From Prorocentrum cordatum (taxonomy: Eukaryota > Sar > Dinophyceae > Prorocentrales > Prorocentraceae): 64,000 nucleotides of DNA. The stretch lies in assembly GCA_963575745.1 (NCBI GenBank), contig CAUYUJ010020259.1, positions 1-64,000 of the forward strand. The letters run 5' to 3'. Under the pieces are notes generated by a model. It worked only from the letters and a program-made list of their open reading frames with translations. It was not told where the DNA came from and ran no database searches. The translations under genes were made by a program, and so were the position numbers. Shown piece after piece: positions 45,004-56,005 of the stretch (the stretch's first letter is position 1; every line of letters begins with the position of its first letter).

Positions 45004-45155
45004 AATCGGGCCTGTCCCTCTACAGGAGGAATATTCAAAAATAGTAGAAACAGATTCTGGAGACGATATTTTGACAATTTTTGCCCATTTTGGGAGGTAT
45101 TTGTTTAAAGTATTTTGTTTTTTGTCGCCCAAAATTCCCCTGTAGGGGAATGGAG
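45004..45155 (+). mobile_element. IR-A element, diverged copy 2
   Basis: Starts TCGGGCCTGTCCCTCTACAG and shares AATATTCAAAAATAGT and TATTTTG blocks with the copy at 57179. The right end is CCCCTGTAGGGGAATGG rather than the CCCGACCTAAG seen in the other copies. Confidence 0.55.
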
Positions 45156-45189
45156 ATCAGCCGCGTGAGCCGAGGGCCGGCGGTCGAGG

Positions 45190-45320
45190 CTCTCGAAGTT
45201 TTTCGGGAGGTCAGCGGGGCCCGAGGCAGTCTCCGCCAGCTGCGCCCAGCCGAGGGATGTCCAGGGATGCCAGGGTTGCCGCACGGCCGACTCGTCCGCC
45301 CAGATGTTCCTTCAGTGCGT
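45190..45320 (+). repeat. Dispersed repeat K
   Basis: Shares GAAGTTTTTCGGGAGG and GCCAGCTGCGCC blocks with 40940-41010 and about 21778-21855. Confidence 0.5.
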
Positions 45321-45351
45321 TGGAGGTCTGTGTTTCTATGAATGGAAAGTT

Positions 45352-45543
45352 GTGGAAGTCGATTCACTGGAGAGGAAGTATGCTGCCAAATAATTCCAGA
45401 TGCCTGACAGATGTTTCAAACATGTTTAAAACATATAAAAACATGCTTGAAACATTTTTAGAACACGTTCTACACATTTTAAACACATCTTTAATTCGAT
45501 GATGGGATTGGTAGAGTGTCCATTGTCATGGCATCCACAAGAA
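45352..45543 (+). repeat. Dispersed repeat L, copy 2
   Basis: Aligned with 42777-42966: GTGGAAGTCGATTCACTGGA at the start, CATCTTTAATTCGATGATGG inside, CATGGCATCCACAAGA at the end. Nearly equal lengths (192 and 190 bp). Confidence 0.8.
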
Positions 45544-45631
45544 TAAAGCCCCTGGAGGCCTCTGGAGGCCTCCAGAGGCCCCCAAAGGCTAAACGCCGTC
45601 AAAAGCGAGGCTTCTCGAAGGACGCGCCCAA

Positions 45632-45782
45632 GCTTTCGGAGCTCCACGCTCCACGCGGAGTTCCTAGATCGGCGCGGGGCGCCTCCCGGCGAAGCCTCCC
45701 GACGCCGCCCCTGGCGCCGTCTGCGCGCGCCAGGGAAGGGGGTTCAGCGTAGATCCAAGCGTGCCGCGCGAAGCTCCGAAAG
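45632..45782. mobile_element. Inverted-repeat element IR-G, copy 3
   Basis: The left end GCTTTCGGAGCTCCACGC faces the right end GCGCGAAGCTCCGAAAG. The centre has GCCCCTGGCGCCGTCTGCGC. Inside intron 1. Confidence 0.65.
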
Positions 45783-46744
45783 TCTAGGTTGATGCAGGTC
45801 TCTCTTCCAGGCTCCTCCGCCTCTTTACTACCACCGTGATTTGTTCGCACGAGGCCGTGCTGCTGGTGACTCAGCAGGGGGCCGCACTGCGCCCCGCTGG
45901 GCTCGCGCACAGCTCGAGTTCGCGACGCCTCGGGTTCGATTTGTCAAGCTCGGCCGCCGTGCCCCAGCGTGAGGTATCATCTCGGCCCCTGGGCCGGCCT
46001 TTTGAGCCGCAAGGCCTTCGCCCTCCTCCCCTCCCTCCTCTTCCTCGCGACTTTGGCTCCCCGTCTCCGGTGGTAGAGTTTAACCATGCGGCTCGAGAAG
46101 GTGGTTCGGGGCGCCACGCTCTTCGAGCTCCCCGGGGAGGAGGGCCAAGCGCCCTCCCTCTGCGCCCGTCGTGGCGACCGGTGGATGTCCCCGGTGCAGT
46201 CTTCCAGTCCTCCTCCTTGCAGTGCTCCTTTTGCGGGGCAAGGGGGCTCGGAAGGGCCTGCGTCCGGCTTGGCCCCCTGCGGCCTTGAGATCCTGGCGCC
46301 TCACACAATTTCGCCACGGCCTGCCCTTCTCTCTGCTCGGCCTCCAGAGGCCGCTTCTCGACGACGCGTGAGAGTGACCCTCCGCTGGAGTGACCTCTGG
46401 TGCGGGTCCGTTGGGGTCCCCCGATCGCCGGACGCGATGCGATAGTAGCGCCTTGCGCGTTTGGGTTTGGTCCCCCCGCGGCTCCCCCCCCGAAAGCCGC
46501 GCGCCAAAAGGTCACTTTTTCCCAGGGTCACTCTTGCGTGTAGCCGTGCTTCCTCACCCCCGTGCAAAAAAGACGGCTTGGGATGAAAAACCGGCCCCTG
46601 GGATGAGGTCGAGATCCCTGGAGGCCGACGTCGCCAAAAAAGTGCGTCGTCGGAGGAGCGCAGCGATCAGCTGAGTCAGGGGCGACCTATAGTTAAAGGG
46701 GGAGACAGGCAGAAAGCCCTGCCAGGCACACGAAATGACGGTGG

Positions 46745-46955
46745 CGGGACGTCAGGAGCAGGCAGCTCGGCACGGGCTGGCTTCGCCAGCGCTGGTTTCG
46801 CGGGCGTTGGTTTGGCCAGGGGCTGGTTTCGCTGGCGGCTGGTTCCGCCGAGGGCTGGTTTTGCCGACGGCTGGTTTTGCCAGGGCTGGTTTCGCCGGCG
46901 GCTGGTTTCGCCGGCGGCTGATTTCGCCGACGGCTGGTTTTGCTGGGGCGCTGGT
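46745..46955 (+). repeat. GCTGGTTTCGCCGGCG minisatellite
   Basis: About ten imperfect units of 15-24 bp based on GGCTGGTTTCGCC, grading into the (TCG)n run that follows. Confidence 0.85.
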
Positions 46956-46981
46956 CGGCGTCGTCGTCGTCTTCGGCGTTG

Positions 46982-47065
<84 letters not shown>

Positions 47066-47339
47066 TTGTCGTCGTCGTTCGTCGTCTTCGTCGTCATCGT
47101 TCGCCGTCGTCGTCGTCTTTCGTCGTTCGTCTTCGTCGTCGTTCGCCGTCGTCGTCGTTCGTCGTCGTCGTTCGCCGTCGTCGTCGTCTTTGTCGTCGTT
47201 CGTCGTCGTCGTCGTTCGCCGTCGTCGTCGTTCGTCGTCGTCGTCGTTCGCCGTCGTCGTCGTTCGTCGTCGTCGTTCGCCGTCGTCGTCGTCTTTGTCG
47301 TCGTTCGCCGTCGTCGTCGTCGTTCGCCGTCGTCGTCGT

Positions 47340-47370
<31 letters not shown>

Positions 47371-47372
47371 TT
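46956..47372 (+). repeat. (TCG)n microsatellite in intron 1
   Basis: Pure (GTC)n at 46978-47065, then interrupted GTCGTCGTTCGCC units to 47372. It ends 62 bp before exon 2. Confidence 0.95.
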
Positions 47373-47434
47373 TCCACCCAGGCGTCGTCGGCGGAGGACG
47401 GGGGTGGCCGCCCCGCGGGCTGCTCCCCGCGCAG

Positions 47435-47491
47435 GCGGCCTTCCGCGCCCGTGCCAAGGAGTGCCACCCCGACTCCAACCCGTCGCCCGAG
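47435..47491 (+). CDS. J-domain protein, exon 2 (HPD motif)
   Basis: Nineteen codons, AAFRARAKECHPDSNPSPE. This is the end of J-domain helix II with its basic residues, then the HPD tripeptide (47465-47473) that every active J protein needs to trigger HSP70, then the start of the loop. The acceptor is CCCCGCGCAG|GCGGCC and the donor CCCGAG|GCCCCG; both borders read AG|GC and both are phase 0. A 3.3-kb intron separates it from exon 1 and a 7.7-kb intron from exon 3. The donor is chosen because it joins exactly to helix III in exon 3; reading on gives no J-domain continuation. Confidence 0.7.
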
Positions 47492-47559
47492 GCCCCGCGC
47501 CGCGCGAGCCTCGGCCCAGGGCCCGCAGGCGGTCGAGGAAAAAGCAAACGACCCCCCCC

Positions 47560-47690
47560 CCATCCCCGATGCATTGCCAATGCGGCTCGATGTGGAGACA
47601 GTTCTTTCCTGAGCCGACGTCGCCGGTGCATCGGCGGTGCGGGGTGATCCTTCGACCCCGTCTTCTCGGACCCCACCTGGGAGGCCTCCA
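47560..47690 (+). repeat. Dispersed repeat M (GATGCATTG/GGTGCATCGG)
   Basis: Shares ATGCGGCTCGATGTG, GCCGACGTCGCCG and CTGGGAGGCCTCCACTCC with 56650-56855 in the same order. Confidence 0.65.
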
Positions 47691-47939
47691 CTCCTACACC
47701 CCCTTCCTTTTTCCTCCTTCGATCCGCGAGCCCTGGACCAGACCCGTTTTAGGTCCGGTGTCCACTGGTGCGGTTTAGGTCTCGTGTCCGCCGCCACGAC
47801 AGAGGGGGTACCCATCAAGGAGGAATTCCTCAGCACCTGGGTGGGAGCCGTCAGACCACCAAGGTGCCAGCGATGGGGCAGCCTCCCTAACAAAAGAGAC
47901 AGGCATGCAGGGGGGAGGTGATGGTTCTTGCAGTATCTC

Positions 47940-48370
47940 TTGGGGGCTGTTCGGGGGTTTGTTTAGGGCCTCTTGGGCTCTCTCGAATGCATTTGTTATC
48001 GAAGGCCTCTCGGGGGCTTGTTGGGGGTCTCGGGGCCGTCTTGGGCGCAATGGTTCTACCGAGCTCCCCCGAAGAGGCTCGGTTGAGCCATCATGTGGCT
48101 GTTCGGGACGTCTTGGAGCCTCATGGGATGGTCTTGGGCCGCCTTGGGAGGTTCTCGGGACGCCTCGGGGCCGCCCCTCTCGGGCCTGTCTTGGGGGCCT
48201 TCTTGGGGCTCTCTGAAGCCTTCCCGATGCCATCTGAATGCACAAGGGATTCGTCAGCAATGAGCAATATTTTCGGATGACTTTCATTGCGCTTGGACCC
48301 CCGGGCCCTCGCTGGAGGCCTTCCTGGCCACCTCTTCGGGGCCTCGTGGGGCGTCTTGGCCTCTCTGGAG
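47940..48370 (+). repeat. Cryptic CTTGGGG repeat in intron 2
   Basis: Short-period degenerate CTTGGGGGCCTT and CTCGGGGC units, like 20215-20830. Confidence 0.7.
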
Positions 48371-48900
48371 ACATCTTTGGGGCCAGATGGGGGCCCTCGA
48401 CCCCGCCCAGGCTGGCACCCTGGCCCTCCGGTCAGGCTCCGAGGCCATCGTGCAGCTCCGTGGCTTCCGCTCGAGGGCTCCGCTTCGGCCTCGCCGTGAG
48501 GGGCGCAGTCTCGCTTTTCCCTGGCCCTCCCCTCAGCTGGTCTGTGTGCGAGCCCACGCCATGCTCGTCCTTGGAGGCTCCCGCCTTCAACCTGAGCCCC
48601 AGGAGGTCCCAAGGGGTTCCCTGAGGTCCCCACAGGCTGGAGGCTTCCGTGGAGGGCCAAAAAGGACCCACAATTTTCAAGGCCTCGATCCTCGTTCCCT
48701 CCCCCCCTCCTCCCTCCCGCTGCCTCCCGCCCTGCCACCTCCCACCTCTCGCCCATGCTGAGGCTTTTTTTTGCCCGCCGTGGTGTTGCCAGCCCGGGCT
48801 CTGATGTTGCGCTCTTTCTTCGTTTTGGCGGCGTACTTGTTTCTCTGTTTGTCTGCTTGTCTGTTGGCCTGTCCGTGCTTCTGACCCAGCGCGCGCCCCA
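48371..48900. other. No gene seen (intron 2)
   Basis: No exon-like segment or repeat was recognised. Confidence 0.4.
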
Positions 48901-49166
48901 GACAACCCGAGGGGCAAGCGAAGCGACGGGTAGCATTTCTGCGCCCGCCGCTCTGTCTCGCCCCGAGACGCGCTCCAGGCAGCCCATCGAGGCTGCCCCG
49001 CCACTCGGCAGCAGCCCTGCGCCCGTCGCCCTGTCAGGCCCAGAGAGCGCCCCAAGGGAGGCAGAGGGGCGAGCGAGGCGACGGGTGTAAATTCTGCACC
49101 CGCTGCCCCGTCCAACAAACGGCCCAGACGGGGCCAAGGTGGCGGACAGCATGCCCCATCCGGGGG

Positions 49167-49248
49167 CGAGGACGAAACGCACCTGGCGATTCGAACCCAC
49201 GTCGCCCTGAATATGAAAGATCATTCCGACCACTATGCCACAAGGCAC
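49167..49248 (-). ncRNA. tRNA-derived (SINE-like) head, copy 1
   Basis: Reading the minus strand: TGGCATAGTGGTCGGAATG fits an internal Pol III A box, and 27 bases later GTGGGTTCGAATCG fits a B box. The T stem does not pair, so this is not a working tRNA. Homologous heads occur about 457-506 bp apart at 49673-49755 and 50130-50215. Confidence 0.5.
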
Positions 49249-50129
49249 TTATGTATTGCAACTGGCGTGGCGCACGTCGGGCGTATAGTCGCCATGTAAT
49301 GGGCGGTGGGTTGCATTTGGGCGTCCAGAGCGCGGTTCGAAGAGCCCAAGGGTCAGGGCTCGAACAGCCCACGGGGCGAGCCAGGCGACGGGTAGCATTT
49401 TGGCGCCCGTCGCCCCATTTCGCCCAGGACGTGGTTCAAAGAACGGAGCGGGAGACCGCGGCGGCGGGCGGCATTTTTCGCCAGTCACCTTGCCTCGCCA
49501 AGAGCGCATCCCAAACAGCCCCAGGGGGCGAGGGAGGCGGCGGTCTGCATTTTCGCGCTCGCCACCCTGTCTCGCCCAAACTGCGCCCTGACCAGCGAAG
49601 GCGGCGGGTAACATTTCCGCGCCCGTTGCCCTGACCGGCTTATGAAATTGCCAATTCCCGCCCTCCCAGGGGCGAGGAAGATGCGCGCCCAGAGGTATGA
49701 ACCGGCGCTGCGTGCCGGAATGCCTTCACTTACGTGGCGTTGCGCACACCATGCAGAAAGTCGCCATCGAATGGAAGGTGGGCAACATTTTGGCGCCAAG
49801 GCGCGCCTTAGAGAGTTCAAGAGGCGGGCCTCTAACGGCCCAAGGGGCGAGCCAGGCGACGGGCAGCATTTCGCGCCTGTCGCCCCATTTCGCACGGGAC
49901 GCGGTTCAAAGAGCGGAGCGGGCGACCGCGGCGGCAGGCAACATTTTGCGTCCGCCATTTTGTCTCTCCCAAGGCGCATCCCAAACAGCCCTGGGGGGCG
50001 AGCGAGGCGGCGGTCTGCATGTTTGCGCCCGCCACCTCGTCTCGCCCAAAGCGCCCGGGCAAAAGGCAACATTTCCGCGCCCTTTGCCTTGTCTTGCTCG
50101 TGAATTTGCGAATCCTCGCCCTCCCAGGG

Positions 50130-50215
50130 GCGAGGAAAAAACGCGGCCTGTGGTTTGAACCCGCGCTTCGCTGCATGTGAGACATCATTCTGTTGAGCAT
50201 GCCACAAGGCGCATC
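50130..50215 (-). ncRNA. tRNA-derived head, copy 3
   Basis: The minus strand has GCGCCTTGTGGCATGCTC and a B-box-like CGCGGGTTCAAACCAC, aligned with copy 1. A weaker copy at 49673-49755 keeps GCGCCGGTTCATACC. Confidence 0.45.
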
Positions 50216-50419
50216 CGCATTCCAAGTGGCGCTGCAGATCCGATCCGTCAAGCGGCCACAACATGGGGGACGGGCAGCACTTGGGCGCCCAGAGCGCGCC
50301 CTGAAGAGCTCAAGAGGCGGGCCTCGAACAGCCCGAGGCGGCGAGCCAGGCGGCGGGCAGCATTGTGCACCCGTCGCCCCGTTTCACCCTGATCGCGCCT
50401 CGAAGAGCGGAACGGGCGA

Positions 50420-52420
50420 GTGCGGCGGCGGGCAACATTTTTGCGCTCGTCATTTTGCCTCGACCAAGGCGCGCCCAGGGCAGCCCGGCCGGGCTGCGGC
50501 GGGCGCGCGTCGGGCGGACCAGGGCGACGGGCGCAAAAATGCATCCCGCTGCCCCGCTTGCCCCGCGCAACACAGCGCGGCCGCCCCAGGCCGAGGCGCA
50601 GGGCGGCGTGCGCAAAAATGCAGCTCGCCGCCGCCCTCGCCACAGGCAGCCCAGCTGGGCTGCCTGGGGCGCTCTCTGGACGGGGCAGGGCGACGGGCGC
50701 GACATGGCGACCACGGTGCCGCCCGTCGCATCGCTCGCCCCATGCAGCCCAGCTGCGCTGCCAGGGGCGCGCTGTGGGCGAGACAAGTGGCCGGCGCAAC
50801 AGGGTGTCGGGCGCAAAACTGCAGCCCGCCCCGCCCCGTTCGCGCAAGGCAGCCCATCCGATCTGCCAGGGGCGCGCCTTGGGCGAGACAGAGCGACGGG
50901 CGCAATAGTGCAGCTCGCTACCGCTCGCCCCAGGCGGCCTGGCTGTGCTGCCAGGGGGTCGCTTTGAGGGGGGGCAGCTCGGCGGCCGCGCCGGGGCGCC
51001 CGATGGCCGTGACCATGCAGCCCGCCGCCGCGCTCGCCCCAGGCAGTTTAGCGGGCGTGACGGGGCGATTCGCCCCAGGCAGCCCAGCTGGGCTGACAGG
51101 GGCGCGCTCTGGGCGAGACAGGGCGGCGGGCGCAACAGGGCGACGGGCGTAAAAATGAAGGCCGCCGCTTCGTTTGCCCCAGGCAGCGCAGGTGGGTGTC
51201 CAGGGGCTCCGGGCGAGACATGGCGACGGGTGCCGCATGGCGACGAGCGCAAACGTGTCATCCGCCGCTCCGCCCGCCCTAGCAGGGCGACGGGCGCAAC
51301 GGGCGGAGGCAAACATGCAGCCCGCCGCGTCGCTCGCCCCAGGCGGCCCAGCTGGGCTGCCAGGGGCGCGTCCTGGGCTCATCTGGGCGACGGGCGCGTA
51401 AAGGTCGCCCGCCGCTTTGGTCGCCCCGGGCAGCGCGGCTGGGCTGCCAAGGGCGCTCTCTGGGCGAGACAGGGCGACGGCCCTCGATGGCGACGCGCGC
51501 GCAAATGCCGCCCGCCGCCCCGCCCGCCCCAGGCTGGGCCCCCAGTGGCGCGCGCTGGGCGCGACGGGGTGACGGGGGCAAAAGGCCGGGTGCGCTCCGC
51601 CCGCCCTGGGCAGCCCAGCTGGGCGCCATGGGCGCGCTTTGGGCGCGACATGGGGACTGGCGAAAAAATGCGGCCCGCCGCCCCGCCCGCCCCAGGCGGC
51701 ACAGCTGGGCTCGCGCTCTGGCCGATGCAGTGCGACGGGCGCAACCGTGCTGCCGGCCGCCTCGTTCGCTCCAGGCAGCCCAGCTGGGCGCAACGGGGCG
51801 ACGGCTCAAAAATGACGCCCGCCGCCCGGCTCGGTCCGGGCAGCCCAGTTGGGCCGTCAGGGGCGCGCTCTGGGCGAGACAAGGCGACGGGCGCAAGGGG
51901 GCGACGGGTGCAAACATGCAGCCCGCCGCTTTGCTCGCCCCGGGCAACCCAGCTGGGCTGCCAGGGTCGCGCCCTGGGCGCAGCATGGCGATGTGCGCAA
52001 CAGTGCCACCCGCCGCTGCGCTCGCCCCGGGCAGCCCAGCTGCGCAACGTGGCGACGAATGCCGCCCGCCGCCCTGCCCGCCCCGCGGCGACGGGCGCAG
52101 CGGTGCCGCCCGCCGCCCCGCTTGCCCCGGGCAGCCCAGCTGGGTTGGTAGGGGCGTGCACTTGGCGAGACAGGGTGACGGCCGCAACCGGGCGACGGCT
52201 GCAAAAATGCAGCTCGCCGTCCCGCCCGCCCTGGGCAGCCCAGCCGAGCTGCCGAGCTGCCGGGGGCGCGCTCTGGGCGAGACTGGGCGGCGGGCGCCAT
52301 CGGGCGACGGGCGCAAAAATGACGCCCGCCGCCCCGCTCGCACCAGGCAGCCCTGGCGGGCTGGGGCGCAAAGATACCGCCCGCCGCCTTGCTGGCCTCG
52401 CGCAGCGCAGCGCGGCCCAC
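50420..52420. repeat. Palindromic satellite array S3
   Basis: About 20 units, irregular at 85-110 bp. Each is centred on GGCAGCCCAGCTGGGCTGCC or a near form, a perfect 20-bp palindrome extended by CGCCCC/GGGGCG. The units are spaced by GGGCGACGGGCGCAA blocks. Long open frames across it, up to more than 500 codons, are an effect of the stop-free unit. Lies inside intron 2. Confidence 0.85.
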
Positions 52421-53215
52421 TTGGCCGCCCCAGGCCGCGCCCCCATCGGCGCGCCCCTCGTGCAAGTCGTGGCCCCGTGGGGCCCCTCCCTAGGCCCCCG
52501 CGGCGACGTTCGCATGCCGGCCCGCGCCTAGATGCCGCCCTGCGCTCATTTCGGCGCGCGTTCCATGCCCCATAGGGGGTCTCAGCCTGGGGCCCCGGTG
52601 GTGAAGCTCGCATGGCGCTCCGCCCATCTCGGCGCGCCCCTCGCATTTTCCGCGGACCCATGGGTGGGCTGCGCCTAAAGCCCCAGCGGCGGCGCTCGCG
52701 CGCCGCCCCGAACGAGACAGGGCAACTGGCGCAACAGGGCGAGGAGCGCAAACATGTAGCTTGCCGTGGTCCCAGCGGGGCCTAGAGCAGGCCCCCCCAA
52801 GAGGCTCCCCAGCGGGGCCCAGTGCATGCCCAGCGGGGAACCTGCCTTGCGGCGAGGGGCGCAAAAGAGGCGCCCGCTGCCGTCCCCCGATGGGTCACTC
52901 CAGGGCCTTTTCTTTTCTAATGCATAGAGAATCATTCGCACGCGCAGGCAGTGGAAGGCACACCCAGGAATTGAAGTAGGACGGTGCAGATCACGAGAGA
53001 TATCTTTCCTTACTCTTCAACCCAGTCCTCATTTACTGTTGTGGGCTTTGGAGACTCTCCTTGACGCAACCTTCAAATGCAGTTCCTGCCGCGAACCCCC
53101 CCCAATGGAACATAATATGTGCAAGTAATAGTGTTTAAAGTCGGAGTGCCTTTACCATAGGGTGAGTGCTAGCTAGTCTTTTGAAACATTGAGAGCCCGA
53201 GCTGGAGGTATAGGG
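52421..53215. other. No gene seen; weak tRNA-like 3' half at 52950-53030
   Basis: The minus strand has ACTTCAATTCCTGGGTGTGC, like a tRNA T-arm and acceptor, without a convincing 5' half. The remainder is unassigned. Confidence 0.35.
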
Positions 53216-53217
53216 AG

Positions 53218-54571
53218 AGAACGAGAGAGAGAGAGAGAGAGAGACAGTGAGGGAGAGAGAGAGAGAGAGAGAGAAAACAAACTAATGGGAGAGAAAGAGA
53301 GAGAGAGAGAGACACAACACAACAGAGAGAGCGTGATCCACCGCCGCTTTACTGTGGAAGATTGCCCCCCTCTTCTTCTGGAACCCAGGGGTCCCCCACA
53401 CACCCTGCTGGACCCCCCCCCCCCTCCCCTCCCCGGCACCCCCCCCCCTCCCCTAACCCCCCCCCCCCCCCCCCCCCCCCCCCACCCTCCACCTCCCCCC
53501 CTCCCCTCGAAAACCGGGGGGGGTCACTACCGGTTCGAACCCCCCCCCCTCGAAAACCGGAGGGGGGGGGGTCACTACCGGTTCGAACCCCTCCCCACCC
53601 CCCCACTCACCGCCAGCAAACGACTCCCGGTCCCTACCACCGTCCGCGCCACATCCCCCATTGTTGTTCCCAGCACCACTGTCCTCACCACCACTGTCCC
53701 CACTGGTTCCACCACCGTCCCTACTGTCCCCACCAGTGCTCCCACCACTGTCGCACTGTCCCCACTGTCCCCACCACTGTTCCCACCACGGTTCCACTCT
53801 CCCCACTTTCTCCACGGCCCCAACCACTGCCCGACTATCCCCACTGTCCCCACTGTCCCACTGACTCCTCCGCTGTCCCACTGAGCTGTCCCACTGTTCC
53901 CACCACTGTCCCCACTGTCCCCACCACTGTCCCCACTGTACCTCTGTCCCATTGTCCCACCGCCGTCCTCGCCACCGCCTTCACCACTGTCCCCACCACC
54001 ACTGTACCCTCCACTGTCCCACTGTTTCCACCTCCCCCTGTCCCCACACCGCTGTCCCCACCACCACCGTCCCCACCACTGTCCACTGTCCCCACTGTTC
54101 CCACCATTGTCCTCACCACTGTCCCCACCACTACAGTCCCCACCACTGTCCCACTGTCCCCACCACTGTCCCGCTGTCCCCTCACCACTGTCCCCACCAC
54201 CACCGTCCCACTGTCCGCACCCCCCCTCGGTTTTCGAGAAGTGGTGGGGGGGGTTCGAACCGGTAGTGACCCCCCCGGGTTTTCGAGGGGGGGGCGGGGG
54301 GTTCGAACCGGTAGAACTGGGGGGGGGGGGAGGGGTTCGAACCGGTAGTGACCCCCCCCCGGTTTTCCGGAGGGGTGGGGGGAGGGGTTCGAACCGGTAG
54401 TGACCCCCCCCGGTTTTCCGCCAGCAGCGGTAGAACACGCTCTTTCACTCTTTCACACAACAAAGCAACACCAAACAAAACCGCAGCCACACTGCACGGG
54501 AGCACAGGCGCGAGCGACAGAGAGGCATATAGAGAGGGAGACAGACAGGGAGATAGAAATAGAGACGCAGG

Positions 54572-54602
<31 letters not shown>

Positions 54603-54690
54603 CGAGAGAGAGAGAGAGAGAGATAGACGGAAAGAGAAAGAGAGAGAGAGGGACATAGAGAGAGAGAGAGAGAGAGAAACATACAGTCAG
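53218..54690. repeat. Mirrored compound element with CCACTGTCCC minisatellite
   Basis: (GA)n at 53218-53315, a C run at 53455-53483, then two copies of a block with TCGAAAACCGG and CACTACCGGTTCGAACCC (53500-53600). The core at 53605-54225 is a CCCCACCACTGTCCCCACTG minisatellite. Four reversed copies of the same block follow (GGGTTCGAACCGGTAGTGAC, 54226-54425), then (GA)n again at 54565-54680. Confidence 0.85.
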
Positions 54691-54855
54691 ACAGACAGTC
54701 AGACAGACAGACAGTCAGGGTAGGCAGACACAGACAGTCCGATCGGGACAGGCAAAGAGTCTCACAGGCAAGACAAACAGGCAGACACAGACAGACAGAC
54801 AGACAGACAGGCAGACAGACAGAAAGACAGACAGACAGATAGACAGGCAGACATA
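54691..54855 (+). repeat. (ACAG)n/(CAGA)n microsatellite
   Basis: ACAGACAGACAG runs with GGCAG interruptions. Confidence 0.9.
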
Positions 54856-55158
54856 TAGATTTGCAAACGGCCTTCTTTGGCAAGAGTGTGCGCGTGCTCC
54901 CCCTAGTGTTCGCTTTGAAGTATCTTCGCAAACGATCGGGCGCACCCAGTCTTGCCACACCACGCCCGCTTATTTTTTTCCAGTCCCATCTTGCCGTCCA
55001 TTCCTGTGTGGGGCCGGCACTGGCGAACTCAGCACATCGAGCACGAATCGGAACCAAAAGCTACAGGAAGCACGGTCGCGCGAGAGCAAAGGATATGGCG
55101 CTGCGAGCGAACGCAAGGCGGAGGGAGAGAGGGCAGAGGCGAGCACCAGCCTTGCCAG

Positions 55159-55255
55159 GCGGCCGACCAGATGGTGGAGCTCCTGGCGGCCTACGACGCT
55201 CTGCTCGACGGCGATCTGTCGGACCGCGCGCGCGGAAGCCGCTGCCTCAGAGCTG
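55159..55255 (+). CDS. J-domain protein, exon 3 (helix III)
   Basis: Thirty-two codons plus one base. MVELLAAYDALLDGDLSDRA matches J-domain helix III and what follows (F-x-x-L-x-x-AY-x-x-L-x-D-x-x-x-R). The acceptor is CTTGCCAG|GCGGCC, again AG|GC in phase 0, directly continuing the NPSPE of exon 2. The donor is GAGCTG|GTGAGG, a canonical GT site. With exons 1 and 2 it makes a J domain of about 70 residues, the normal size. Confidence 0.65.
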
Positions 55256-55605
55256 GTGAGGCCTAGGCACGTTTGCCCTGGTCGGGCGGAGCTGGGGCGC
55301 CGCTCAATCTTGACTCCTCCAGGGGAGGGCAGGTCACGAGGGTCCAACTTCCTCTCCTGCCCGAAACCTCTGAGCTCCCTGGGCCTGTCGCAGCCAGCCT
55401 GAGGCCAGGCGCAGCTAGAGATGAATGTGCACCCGCGATGCAGTCTTAGGGGCTGCAGTGAGTGGGGGGCAGATGGCTCTTCCTCCTCCTCTTTCTCCTC
55501 CTTCTCCTCTTCGCCCCCTCTTCTCCCTTCCTCGGCGCTGAGCCGGGGGCGGCGCGCTGGCCCCGCAGCTCCCGCTCTCGCGCGGGCGGCTACCACCGCC
55601 CCCGC

Positions 55606-55610
55606 GCTCG

Positions 55611-55698
<88 letters not shown>

Positions 55699-55830
55699 GG
55701 GTGTTGCTGCGTTCGTTCGTCCGTCGTCGTCTTCGTTTTCGCCGTCGTCGTTCTTGCCGTCGTCGTTCGTCGTTCGTCGTTCGTCTTCGTTTTCGTCGTC
55801 GCCGTCGTCGTTGGTGGCTCCTCCTTTCCC
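55606..55830 (+). repeat. (GTC)n microsatellite in intron 3
   Basis: Pure (GTC)n at 55606-55697 with one T interruption, then degenerate units to 55830. Confidence 0.95.
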
Positions 55831-55911
55831 TGGACCCCTTGCCCCTCCGCGGGCGCGCGCGAGACCAGCCTGCAGTCCTAGAGTCTAAGAGTCCCTGCCT
55901 TCCAGGGTCCA

Positions 55912-56005
55912 TTTCGATTCGATCGATCCGATTCGATGTCGGTTCTGGCCAGCCCGATTCGATTCGATTCCGGCATTCGAACGATCCGATTCGGCCCGAT
56001 GCTCA
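55912..56005 (+). repeat. GATTCGAT repeat
   Basis: Imperfect GATTCGATCC and GATTCGATTC units, like those around 44600-44680 and 44890-44980. Confidence 0.75.

Larger units (their letters stand above)
48900..50420 (+). repeat. HOR3: about 0.5-kb units of GCGCCCGTCGCCC blocks
   Basis: Units built from GGCGAGCCAGGCGACGGG and GCATTTTGGCGCCCGTCGCC blocks, about 457-506 bp long. Their spacing is fixed by tRNA-like heads (minus strand) near 49167, 49673 and 50130. Lies inside intron 2. Confidence 0.7.

Noticed and set aside
46080-46290. Open stretch LEKVVRGATLFELPGEEGQA as another exon of the J-domain gene
   Set aside because: It lies between exons 1 and 2, which already join without a gap in the J domain, and has no suitable AG borders.
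50945-52531. Open frame of more than 500 codons
   Set aside because: It is a read-through of palindromic satellite S3 and repeats every unit; no domain, and the other frames are equally open.
53362-54348. Proline-, threonine- and histidine-rich long frame
   Set aside because: It is a translation of the CCACTGTCC minisatellite and its C-rich flanks.
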